A DNA stretch of 64,000 nt from Branchiostoma floridae. Its lineage: Eukaryota; Chordata; Leptocardii; Amphioxiformes; Branchiostomatidae. The notes below the pieces were generated by a model. That model had not been told where the DNA came from. It saw only the letters and a program-made list of their open reading frames with translations, and made no database searches. Shown here piece by piece: positions 44,601-54,343 of the stretch. The position numbers and the translations under genes are program-made. Each line of letters begins with the position of its first letter. Position 1 is the stretch's first letter. The stretch lies in contig NC_049980.1 of assembly GCF_000003815.2 (NCBI RefSeq), positions 11,347,816 to 11,411,815 on the forward strand. The letters are read 5' to 3'.

Positions 44601-45404
44601 TACAACAAGTCTTTGCTCCTTGGCAATATGATACCCTATAGGACACATTTTCAAAGATTGCCAGTCTGGTACTTGAATTAAAACTGAATTGGTGTTGCAT
44701 GTCTCTTGTTGTGCCCTGTGAAATCTCTGTTATTATGAGCCCTGAAACTGAAAATCTGCAAAGTGCCTGCAACACTAAAGTACAACATGTCCTGTATATG
44801 CCAAAAAGCAGTTACTCAGGCAACTGGTTATGACATTGAAAACAGTCAGACAATGCAGACAGCCTTTTGGCATCGTTCTTTTGCCTGTGAGATAGTTTTT
44901 ATATCCGAGCTGTGAATGGATATGCAAAAGAGATCCAGTTGGACAACAGGTTTATCCTAGCTGTGATATAATATGCAGCAAAGGGAGGAAGACAAATTTT
45001 TAGATTTTTTACATATCTATTTACATGTACAGCTAGGGTATAAAAACTATCCTCAATAAGATTTCTCCAGTGTTACTCACGGAAGACACTGGACGGCTAT
45101 CTGAAAAGTCTGACTGTTTCTGAAATCATACCCAGTTGCTTGAGTAACTGCTTTTTGACATATCTTATTACATAGATGTCTAACCTTCATCGACAACGCT
45201 TCCTGTAATTCTGTATTTTGGTGTCAAAACCACTTACGACTGCACTGTGAATGTTTCTGTGCAGGTGTGGTGGGTGTGTACCTGGCAGGGCACATTCTGG
45301 AGCTGACAGGCAGCTGGGCAGCTGTCTTCCACCTGACAGCTGCCATCAACACCTTCGGACTGCTCGTGTTCCTAGTCTACGGATCAGCTGAGAGAATAGT
45401 GTGA
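32602..45404 (+). CDS. SLC17A9: SLC17A9-like vesicular nucleotide transporter (major facilitator family)
   Basis: Carrier that loads ATP and other nucleotides into secretory vesicles, driven by membrane potential and chloride-dependent in vertebrates. Twelve coding exons give 445 aa (human about 436): 32602-32705, 34976-35102, 35276-35346, 35599-35747, 37964-38063, 38685-38909, 39260-39356, 39793-39880, 40118-40152, 40728-40899, 41403-41432, 45265-45404. Diagnostic stretches include the TM1 motif ASRAAMPVCVPAI, FFWGYASTQVLGGYLSDR, RILHGACQG at the end of exon 4, GWIFNVVPWLVSMPGSVLSG, FHNSGVLVIPQDIAPSFAG and MNMLGAIPGVVGVYLAG. All phases agree. The start codon has a good context (GGAAACATGG). 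Exon 5 has an intact homologous alternative at 38122-38218. A partial copy of the exon-10 5' end lies just before that exon. Closest alternatives are other SLC17 members, but the GWIFNVVPWLV stretch fits SLC17A9 best. Confidence 0.93.
33028..33149. other. Assembly gap (122 N)
   Basis: Run of N inside intron 1 of SLC17A9. True content and length are unknown. The open frame crossing it is an artefact. Confidence 0.99.
34715..34905 (-). mobile_element. 5S-rRNA-headed SINE, minus strand
   Basis: Minus-strand 34905-34834 matches the internal promoter part of 5S rRNA: CCGATC, then GGAAGTTAAGC (A-box region, 34869-34879), then CTTGGATGGGAGACC (34834-34848, C-box region). Downstream follows a non-5S body with CGTCTTCCGGTAGGGACGTA and a GAGGAGATGCCTCG motif, also present in the tRNA-headed SINE near 57 kb. 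It ends 70 bp before SLC17A9 exon 2. The open frames through it are not genes. Confidence 0.7.
35926..37217. mobile_element. Hairpin-array transposon, Mutator/foldback-like, 1.29 kb, 9-bp target duplication
   Basis: Flanks carry the same nine bases TCACTCTTG (35917-35925 and 37218-37226). The ends are inverted: left CTACGAAAGCTTCACC (35931-35946), right GGTGAAGCTTTCGTAG (37195-37210). Two arrays lie between them: about ten copies of CAGCACTGG with its mate AGTGCTG (35956-36237), and about fourteen more diverged copies in both orientations (36685-37190). Most units fold as a hairpin CAGCACT-GGAAACCG-AGTGCTG. A 440-bp non-repetitive centre separates them. A 9-bp duplication is typical of Mutator-like elements, and repeat-built arms recall foldback elements. 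No transposase is present. It lies in SLC17A9 intron 4. Confidence 0.7.
36269..36284 (+). other. Histone-mRNA-type stem-loop sequence inside the hairpin element
   Basis: GGCCCTTTTCAGGGCC: a six-bp stem with TTTC loop that equals the metazoan replication-dependent histone 3' stem-loop consensus (GGYYCTTTTCAGRRCC form). The usual flanking A-rich 5' and ACCCA 3' contexts are absent (CACCCC before, C-run after), and no histone reading frame is nearby, so a chance match is possible. Confidence 0.35.
37384..37781. mobile_element. MITE, 398 bp, CAGGGTTCTCCCCAGA ends
   Basis: Inverted ends CAGGGTTCTCCCCAGA (left) and its complement TTCTGGGGAGAACCCTG (right). The five bases CTAAA flank both sides (37379-37383 and 37782-37786), a probable 5-bp target duplication. 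Subterminal CCTCCACTATACT repeats occur near both ends. No coding capacity. It is in SLC17A9 intron 4, between the hairpin element and exon 5. Confidence 0.75.
38122..38218 (+). CDS. SLC17A9: Alternative exon 5b of SLC17A9 (mutually exclusive with 37964-38063)
   Basis: A 97-nt open block with acceptor GGCGTTAG and strong donor GTGAGT, same entry and exit phase as exon 5. It encodes GVAFPAESSLVAQN through YTIMHSGIKFG, aligning with exon 5a GMHYPSFTSLLAHR through YSIVSAGSLFG after a one-codon gap, with about 10 of 33 residues identical and many conservative changes. It keeps the FPA motif that follows the GxxxG stretch in transmembrane segment 4 of SLC17 proteins, which 5a lacks. Only 58 nt separate the two exons. 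Using both would shift the frame (100 + 97 nt), so they must be alternatives. Use in mRNA is inferred. Confidence 0.8.
39068..39110. mobile_element. Fragment of a MITE end (GAAGGTTAGACATC)
   Basis: CTATGAAGGTTAGACATCAA matches the outer flank of the foldback elements at 24.1 kb and 45.2 kb. It is only an end fragment, in an intron of SLC17A9. Confidence 0.35.
39407..39487. repeat. CAGA/TAGG tetranucleotide microsatellite
   Basis: Mixed GACA and GGTA/GGCA tetranucleotides with a duplicated 36-bp pattern. It lies 50 bp after SLC17A9 exon 7. Confidence 0.85.
40645..40710 (+). repeat. Upstream 66-bp partial copy of SLC17A9 exon 10 5' end
   Basis: It aligns with 40711-40776, which spans the acceptor and first part of exon 10. 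The copy reads ATTGTAGGTATTGGAGGC where the exon reads ATTGTAGGTATGGGAGGA. Its acceptor is lost (TGTGG instead of TGTAG), and the frame would reach a stop at the real acceptor TAG, so it is not a usable exon. Confidence 0.8.
42040..42542. mobile_element. MITE with 40-bp inverted repeats (GGCCACAGCAAGTAAATTTT)
   Basis: The left arm 42040-42080 (GTATGTAAGGCCACAGCAAG onward) and right arm 42501-42542 are near-perfect reverse complements through ATTTTATGGATGACATCC. The interior, about 420 bp, holds A-runs and no gene. It is in SLC17A9 intron 11. Confidence 0.65.
43489..43527. repeat. CA microsatellite
   Basis: (AC)n tract with short interruptions in SLC17A9 intron 11. The open frames through it are artefacts. 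Confidence 0.9.
44799..45161. mobile_element. MITE (AAAAAGCAGTTACT family), about 360 bp
   Basis: The left arm GCCAAAAAGCAGTTACTCAG continues to CAGTCAGAC near 44855. The right arm, inverted, starts GTCTGACTG near 45104 and ends CTGCTTTTTGACA. The same arms occur in shorter form at 24138-24230, and one arm near 59113-59175. It lies 100 bp before the last SLC17A9 exon. Confidence 0.7.
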
Positions 45405-46332
45405 GGGACAGACAAGCCTGGAGAAGGACAAACAAACACTGCCATTCTACTCATCATCATCATCATATCTTGTGCATGGCAGTAGATATGCCATTCTACT
45501 GTAAACCTTGAAATGTACTAGGTTGTTGTATTTTCACAATCATGGTGACCTCTTATTGCAAAATTTCTAATGAATTACAGAATTTCCAACCAAGATCTTC
45601 AGACACAGAGAAAACCCCATTTGCCCTTCTACCGCAAAATGACTGATATTATTACAGTTTAAATCTATCATCAGTGTTCTTCTCACCCCTCATAGACTTG
45701 TACATGTACTACACTTAGAAAAGATCCATGTACTGGTATACTGTACAAAAAATGTACCTCTACACATTCCAGTCTTTGTACATGTAAGTGCAATAAGTGT
45801 GACACATTGCACAGTAATTGCACACTGCCTAAAAGGAAATTCTCTTACATTTTAAACCGAATGCTTGCCACAATGTTTAGTCTTGTATCTTATCATCTTT
45901 GTTTTAGAAAGGTGGTCATAAATGTATATATTTGGTAATTTTGTAGCTGATATTATACTTAAAGTGGTATTGATAATGAAAATATTATGGTGATGGGTTG
46001 TTGCTATTGCTAACAAAACCTTTTGAAATCTATTTATGTAATACCATATAAAATGTATGTACCATAATACCATGTAAAAACCTTCATGCTACAAATGTAT
46101 GAACGAGTATTACAGATGACATCACAACATATCTAGACATTAGGGACAAATGCAATCAACTTCTTATTTATTGATGGCATTGTAAACAAAATTAGGTACT
46201 TTTTGAAAAATAATGTACATGTCTTTGATTTTATGTGGGTGTTGGATGGTCCAGAGATTATGTGTCATAACTTGAATACTTGGCATTCAAACTCACATCA
46301 AAAGATAAAGTGCAATTTTTGTAAAAGACACA

Positions 46333-46338
46333 AATAAA
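46333..46338 (+). promoter_or_regulatory. Poly(A) signal of SLC17A9
   Basis: AATAAA about 930 nt after the stop codon at 45402-45404. The 3' UTR (45405 to about 46360) shows no other clear AATAAA on this strand. Confidence 0.5.
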
Positions 46339-46360
46339 ATTTGCAAAGAGGATACTTGCT

Positions 46361-49300
46361 TCACAGTTATGTGTTCTGTAATGTGTTCATCATAAGGTAC
46401 ATATGAATACAGGTGGCCACTCCAGGTAGAAGTACATTGTGATGAGACATAGCGGACAAAATCTCCTGTTTTTTTTAAACATTTTTGTCCAGGTCAGGTC
46501 CTTTTTTTACCTTCACCAGGAATTTTATATTTTAGGAAGAATTTCTGTGTTTGTGCATAGTCACTAGGATAACTCAAGACTGGCTGCGTAGATTGGTCAT
46601 TTATTTGGTGAGCTGGTAGGTTATAATAAAAACCTAAGTAAGTTAATGGTATCCAAAGATGTGAATATTCGCTACTCATTTGCATAACTCATGATGAAGT
46701 TTAAACATGGAATTCTGCCAAAGAAAATGACTTTTACTGGCGTTCACATGTGTTCACACGTTGTGATTTTGGTAGAGACCATGATTTGGAATAGGTTATG
46801 CTGATTATAGCCGCATTGGAATAACCCATGAGATACGATGAAATCTACAAATGCTCTAAAATATTTCATGGAGGTATGAGGTCTCTGAACTCTTGTTGGA
46901 ATGGTGAAAATTGTCCAGAAAGGTTGTGACTAATTTTCCTCTTGAGTTGGTTGCAAATGGTAACCACCAATTTCGCTCGGCTAACTCCTCTGGCACATTG
47001 TTCAACTTGTATGTCTAATTTCTATTCCAGCTACCGACGGAGTATAGAGATTATGTTTAAGACACGCGTTGAAGTTATACATCATAAACATTTACATTTC
47101 TTTCTCCATGTATAAAACATGCCAGGTACGTAGTTGTTTGAGAAGACCCAGAGCTCACACAGAACGCACGTAGGGTTAGCTCATACCGACTTTGCCCCGG
47201 ACCTATCCTATCTGTCACCTGCACATGCACATTTGTAGGCAGTTAGCATTGCCATGCCTGAAGCTGCATCTGGTGATAGGTCGTCCCGACTTTGTCCTGA
47301 TGGAGGTCTTACGTACACGTACATCTGCCCTGCCCTCTGGAGCATTTAGCCTCACTTCCCAATTATTAGAACAACATTTTTTATGGTTACGTATCAATTA
47401 CATTTACACACTGGCAATTTCTATGGTAACAGGCTAAAAGTGTCATCTTAAGTTCTTCACATATGGAGGAAAATGTAAGATGCTACAATTTACGAATCCC
47501 GTACGAATGTCGTAAAATTCGTACAAATTTCGTAACAAAGGATGCTACATTTATTCCAACATACAGTAATAGTACATGTATGTAGATCTTCAGATGTATA
47601 TGAGAAGATCTGATTATTATTTTTTTTCTTCAAAAATTTCGAAACTATACATGTGAGGAACCCTCTCTATGACCACCTGTTGCATTCAGCGCACTTTCGC
47701 TATTTCTCTAAAAAGATAATCCTTTGGTAAGTGTCATTTTAGAGTTCTTTGCATATCGATGTGGAACATGTATAATACAGTACATTACTACATTTTTAAA
47801 AACATTTATCCATCGTAGATCTTCAGGCTTAGATGACAAGCTCCACCACAAAAACGCATATCCTTTAATTGAATTAACTGAACTTTAATAATGAAATCTG
47901 CAGGCATGGCAATCCAAGAAAAAGGAAACCACTAATAAGATTATTTCCAGTAGAGACGTCTTTCGAAGTTCACAATTGGATTTTAGGAAAGTTGATAGGT
48001 ACGAGTCAAGCCATACGTTCTGGTTAAGAATCAACGCGGAAGTTATGCATTTATTCATTGCATATGCGTCGGTCGAAAATGTCACTGCAGATAACCATAA
48101 TTTTTATCCACGTGCGATCTATCTGAAAAGTCAACGTGTCCTGTTATGGTGCGGTTACATCCGTCGTGGGCCTCTGTGCGATTTTATGAAGCAAACAGGA
48201 ATAGACAAATACGACGCAAGTTGAGTCAGCTTGTATCAGTGCCGCTATCAGACAAGAAAAGAATCAAACTAACAAAGATACATTGATACATGGACGGAAA
48301 TGTAAATGTTTGCAAGAAAACATTAGATTAAGGGTCCTATTTTGCTTTCTGACAGCGCGAATATCAAATCCACCTCCCTAGGTGTTTCTGGTAGAAAAGG
48401 TAAAATAATTCTGTAATTCATCAAGGTACAAAACGTCCATGAAATCCTTAACTAGGCACATTATTTTCATATTGATGTCGTAAAATTTCCAAGCAGGCTG
48501 TGACAGAACCAACCGCCCACAAGTGTCTAAGACAACCATTTCCGTACAAATCTGTCGACAATTGAATTTTGGAACATCTTTGCGATTGTAAGGCGATCGT
48601 ATGACGATCGTGCGACATATGTGACCGGGCCCTCTTGGGACAGTGACGCCTTTACCAGCCTTAGCAGCCTACAGCTGGCATTCGGCATGTTTAAGGTCAC
48701 CAGAGTCTATCTTCTTCACATGCTGTGCGGTCCATGCATACACCAATGTACATATCTCAAGTGCACTCAAGATAATAAACAAAGGCTGAAACAAACAAAC
48801 AAACAAGCAAACAAGCAAGCAAACAAAACATCAGCATGTATTTCCAAAATGGGAAATGCTGTGAAGCAGAGTATTGAAGCATGAGCAAACTAAAAAAAAT
48901 CGGACTCAATCACTACATTTTTTTACTCTAAGCCTTGTATAAATTTGATCATTTTGTGCTGATCGTACTTCGCAGTCACCAACAGATTATTCTCCTGTAA
49001 ACAGGTCTACGCATTAAAATTTGTATTTCGTGTACCAAAGTAGTTGGATGTGAAATATCGCGTATGATTGTTGAAGCTTTTAGAATGATAACTTCAAGGT
49101 ATCTTCATATGATCAAAAGAGGTATGACTTCTTATTCTAGTGTGATGAATCACATTGTTCATGAGATGAAGATGCCAAAGAAATAACTATCATATAAGTG
49201 GACGGCAACAGTACAGGATATCAAGAAGTTTTACAATGTAGCCATTTGAAGTCGGCTTTCAAATTGATAACGATACAAGTGTCCATTTACCTACCGGTAT

Positions 49301-50297
49301 CAGAAACAAGGTTTAGTGAAGTTATGAACAGACGAGTAGCATGAGTAGTAAATGTATAATGTACCTTCAACAACAAAACGAGTTGAAAAGTAGGTGGACA
49401 ATGTACAGGGAACAAAATCCATTCGTTTGATATACATGATATCTACATAGCAGAAACATTCAAGAAGACTAGTACAGGTTAAGGCGAATGGCCACAGTCT
49501 ACGAACATTCTAGTGCATAACACGTAAAAACCCCCATTCGCGCTCACCCAATAGTAGTACAAAAGCATCATAAATGGATGAAAGAGATTATGAAAATGGA
49601 TCCATAAAGGTAAGCGATGAGTATCTGCTGGTACTGAACACTGGCCTGCAGGCAGACATGCGTAACTCCGGGGGTTTCCGTTCTATCTAATACAATCAAT
49701 GGCTCGCTGAAACATGGGGTACCCTGAGGCGGATGGTGACTAATGCGTCGGTGTAGTATGGAAGATCAATAATGTAATACATCAGAAAGATAGCTTGATT
49801 TCTGTACTATTGATATGTGCGTACGTCAAGCAGAACATCGTGTTGTTTGCCGCTTATATTTAGCATATATAAGAAACGTTGAATTTTGAATTTTCTATTG
49901 TTTTTCTTATTTGATGAGTCGAGCAGAACATGCTTTGTTGTCAACCAACCAAAACTGACATTCCTATTTTTTTTATCACAAGACCGTTAAGGAATTCCAA
50001 AGCGAAACTAAAAATCGGAAACATTAATAACGTTGCGTTTTTAAGCATCTAGGGACAAAAAAGGATGACAAATCCTTCGTTCAAAGATTGCTCCGTGTAG
50101 CATTGGTTGCAACAAGAGGCCTCCTAAAAGCATTTAAATGTTTGAAGAGTTGCTTCTTGGTATCTCTTTGATACAGAGGTGGTATACATAAATCTTTTGC
50201 ATTTTAACGTTGCTAAAAAGTAGGTACTCTGTGTAGCTCTTTGGAGATTTCTCTGTCCTCTTGGACGTCATAAGATGTTTCTGCATATATGATGTTT
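46361..50297. other. Gene-poor stretch
   Basis: No exon pair or known domain could be supported on either strand. A CAAA/CAAG microsatellite lies at about 48790-48828. The longest open frames (47192-47437, 47976-48224 and 48621-48884) lack motifs and splice context. Confidence 0.4.
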
Positions 50298-50405
50298 GGC
50301 ACGGTGGCCATGGTTAGGTTTGTTGACGGAAAACCTGGAGGTACTGAGTTTGAGTCCCTGACGGCCTCGATTCTGTTCCCCTGGGAAAGCACTTTTCACT
50401 ATTTT
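50298..50405 (+). mobile_element. tRNA-derived SINE, plus strand
   Basis: GGCACGGTGGCCATGGTTAGG resembles a tRNA-like A-box head, GTTTGAGTCCC (50348-50358) a B box, and CCCTGGGAAAGCACTTTTCA a SINE tail similar to that of the copy at 7315-7421. Confidence 0.55.
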
Positions 50406-51058
50406 TCCTCAATCGACTCAGGTAAACAAGAATATCTAACTTCGGCTATGACCGTGCCTCAAATATGACATTAAATGGAGGTCCCATCACGTTTGTTGTT
50501 GCAATTGTCGATTAAGGTTAGGGGTCCACTCGGTGTATAGTGGATCAAATTATGCAGGATATGCATCTTGTATACTTCAGTACAAACCTGGTGTGAAGTG
50601 GTTTACCGGGTTTGTAATACAAACAGACAACAACAGTTGAACATTTGGCACTGTAATGTGTTGTGAAGGGTTCCAAAGTTGAGTGGATAAGATTGTCACA
50701 CGGTGTTTGCTCAGCTGTCTGTCGTAGACTAACTATCATTACTACATAATGATCAGGTGCATATGTCTCTTCCTGAGATATGGTTCTCAAGCTACCTGGG
50801 GTTAATTACTCCTCCACGCAATCATTAGCGGTATCAACTCCAGCTTACAGCTCAATTATAAGGTATATGTTGCCATAGCTACCGAAAATATGTTTGTGAT
50901 TAATGTTTGGAATGTGTAAATGGACAATAATTATGAGCTGTTTTTTTTACTGGTGGTTTAGTTCTTAGTATGTATTCTTCTGCCCAGTAAAACATGCTAA
51001 GGTTAACGACCGCATAAAGCATCATGTATTGTTTTATGTGGGTATGATAAGCCACGCT

Positions 51059-52003
51059 AACCCTATTCAGACCGGGCTTTTGGTCATCCCTTGACCGGGG
51101 GGGGGGGGGCTTTTGAGGCCCTCCACTTCTAAGTCCTATAACTCTAAGACGACGTGCTGTAGGGCCACCAAATTTTTGGGACATGATGTCGATATAATAC
51201 CTGACAAGTGTTTGACGTTTGACGTTACGTTGACGTAAGATGACGTAATTATGATGTCAGCAATTTCATTATATTGGCCGGACCCATGAAAAAAGGGTAT
51301 TCTCAGAAAACTTCAAGTTATGTTACAGAAATGTAACAACAAGTGTAGATAACAGAATAACAATGTTTATTACGACTTGCGTTGACAATAGCAACATCAA
51401 TGACGTCAAAATGACGTCATAAAATGGACATCTAAGATAAGAGTTGGGCTCCGCCATATTATATCCACCACCTTGAATTTTTAAAAATCCTTTTTTTGCA
51501 ACAAATAATCACAAAGAGCAAAGGAAATAGACTAAATTCATTCATTTAGATGGCTTTTGCTGAAAAAATACCAGATAGTTAAAAATTTTAAGGGATAATT
51601 AGCTTGTTATTTTTGATCTGGCCATACGGTCCGCCATCTTGGATTTTGGGCTGATTACGTCATCAAATTAGCATAATTTATGCATGTATGATTATGAAAG
51701 ATATGCTAAATAATATAAGATTTTATTTATGTAACAAAATAGCAGTAATATAGCAAATAAATGTGAAAAAATACATTGTCAGAACCAAAAATTTTGATTT
51801 TTGGCAAAACTGCCTGTCAACAAACGGTTGCCATGGCAACACGAAAAAATGGAAAATTTGTCAAACTTCGTAAAATTGTTGCCAACAATATATTAGGAAA
51901 ACTCACCAAATTTGGTGGCTCTAGAGTAAGCCGTTCTGGCGTTATAGGACATCAAAGTTGGCGCAGGCCTCAAAAGCTCCCCCCCCCCCGTCTGAATAGG
52001 GTT
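51059..52003. mobile_element. 945-bp MITE with long imperfect inverted ends and a cluster of TGACGT sites
   Basis: The left end AACCCTATTCAGACCGGG and right end (reverse complement) AACCCTATTCAGACGGGG begin arms of about 110 bp that also share GCTTTTGAGGCC, TCCTATAAC and GCCACCAAATTT. The left arm has an extra 23 bp. No transposase or clear target duplication is seen. The interior has many TGACGT motifs, including two full TGACGTCA palindromes at 51401-51419. Confidence 0.7.
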
Positions 52004-54175
52004 TAAGTACTGCTTTAAACTTAACATCACTTTATACCTTGCTGTTAGAGAATTTACGGTCTATATCGGTACCGTAAGGTCAATTTCCCTAAAATCAGAA
52101 AGGGCAGACAATCTTATGATAAACCAGGGTTAATAAAAAACATACGTCAAGATCAAATGGTTGACGTCTTTTGAGGAAGTAGCACTTTCTGTAATAGATT
52201 GGAAGATTGGAGGGAAAGTTGATAAAAATCAACCGAAATCATTTTCTGACAATGATGAAAGCTGTGTGCATCGTTGGTAAACCTTAGTAAATCCGCGGAT
52301 ATGTGTACGACAGTAACAGAGGGGGATATTGTCCTTAGGCGAACTGTTCTGTAGGAGCTAAGCATATTCATGAGTGTACTGAGTTCACCAAAACGAGTTG
52401 TAAAGTTCGATCGGAGTGTTTTAGGCGAGTTGCATCGACTCATCCATGGTAACGTGAACAACTAGCGGCTCCTAGGTTAATTGATATCACTACGAATCTT
52501 GCTATGTTCACTAAAAAGGCCGCAAGTTTGTTTTGTAGTTCTTTAATACTATCGTACTGTTTCAGCAGCAAAATTTCCGCAAAGATAACTAAAGCTAAAG
52601 TTACTGGCACAAAGTTTCATAAATCATTCTGATATGTAAAGATAGCTTATCTTTCATACTTATGAACTGAACGGTAGACATGAGCCGGGACAAAATTGTA
52701 GTCATACTTTAATTAATGAAAAATAATCTACTGAGTCTCACGAAAATATGCGGCGCTCTCCCCCACACAAGTGTCATGTGTTGTTATTGTGTGTGCATAT
52801 TGGGGAGGGGGTAACTAGTGTGATGCAGAAAGTGACGAGCCGTGTGTACTTCAAACTATGTAGGAATTATGCCGCCTTCATCTACGTTACTTTTACCACA
52901 TCGTACCTGTCACCAATAAACAGTCACCCTGTCGACACTGACCTATAAACTGAAATCAGATGGCGCTCGCCTGCCATCTTATGATCCTAGCTATTCTTCA
53001 CTGCCATCTCTCAATGGATTCAAAATTCCAGAAGATAAAATATCTTGACCTAAAAACTTGAATACTGCCCTTATGGGTCATTCAATTCATAAAACTCAAT
53101 CACCACGAGACAGCCATATTGTACTCTGTTGAAACGCCCTGGCTTGGAGAAATCAGTGGCCAGTTGTCCTGTGGTTCGGTTTCATCCTCCCTTGTGATAC
53201 ACACACAACATGTCGCATCTCATCGATGGACTAGAGAGTGATAAAATATTCATCCGTTAGGTTTGTGTTTCCTGGAACATGAGGCGTTAGCTGTAGGCCG
53301 TGAGGAAGGCACGGGAGCGGCGATTGCCGGAGGGATTAGCGGGGTCGGTGCGGGGTTAATTGAGCGGGTGGGAGAGATTTACCGGTCTGTCCGGGGATTT
53401 AGGAGGGGGGAGGGGGTGATCATCACACAGGGCTTACGTGACCGAAAAAGGGTCTACAAGAAAAAAAAGAAGAAATTTGGAGAAAAATACCGAGTAAAGA
53501 CAAACGCAGACTTACTTTTTGATATCCATGTTTGAGATGTAGTATTTCAAAAAGAGCTATCTACCATTGAAAATACTCAGAACACTATCCAAATCGGAAG
53601 TTCCACTGCAGTATCCTAGGAAGCCGCCAGGGGGCCCATGATCAAACTTAACCTTTTTTTCCTGAACCTGAAAAGACAAAGACATACCAATTTTTGGTCG
53701 CTTGAAAGTGTTAAATATGCACTCAAAATCACTCAATAACGTGCTATATGCTAAAGCAACAGGGCGGTACGATTCCCACCCTTACTGCAATTATTGTTCT
53801 CACGGCCGTAATGGTAATTATGCAGTCCTCTGCAAATGGTCCAAATCTAGGCTAGTCCCACTGTCGCATAAAATTCATACAAAAACCCACCTGTGGTTCC
53901 AGAGTCTACCCACACGACACCGTTAATCACCTCCGGTGAGAGTTTATATTTTCTCCCGTGTTAATTTGTGGGAATAATAACTTTAGAGGTTTCGACTGAT
54001 TTCCATTAATGTTTGTATCTCCATAAGTCTGGGCCCTAGGAAGAAATAATCAACATTCGACATTCGGAAAGATATTTCCACACCCATTTCAAGACACAGT
54101 TTTTGCAAGAAATGGGATATTGTGCAAGGAAAATCTGATACAATTCTGACCGAGAGAAAGATACCATGACAGCCT
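52004..54175. other. Gene-poor stretch
   Basis: No supported gene. The 90-codon frame at 53263-53535 is glycine-, arginine- and lysine-rich with a poly-Lys run and looks like low-complexity sequence. The 102-codon minus frame at 52153-52461 shows no domain. Confidence 0.4.
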
Positions 54176-54343
54176 CTAACCCTAACCCTAACCCTAACCC
54201 TAACACTAACACTAACCCTAACCCTAACCCTAACCCTAACCCTAACCCTAACCCTAACACTAACACTAACACTAACACTAACACTAACCCTAACCCTAAC
54301 CCTAACACTACCCCTAACACTAACCCTGAACCTAAACCTAACA
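54176..54343. repeat. Interstitial telomere-type array (TAACCC)n
   Basis: About 28 hexamers of CTAACC (TTAGGG on the other strand) with interspersed CTAACA variants and a decayed right side. TTAGGG is the common metazoan telomere repeat. Unique sequence on both sides shows it is internal. The Asn-Pro or Val-Arg frames through it are not proteins. Confidence 0.95.

Noticed and set aside
53263-53535. 90-codon Gly/Arg/Lys-rich frame as a small basic protein
   Set aside because: Low-complexity purine-rich DNA with a poly-Lys run. No promoter, splice sites or similarity seen.
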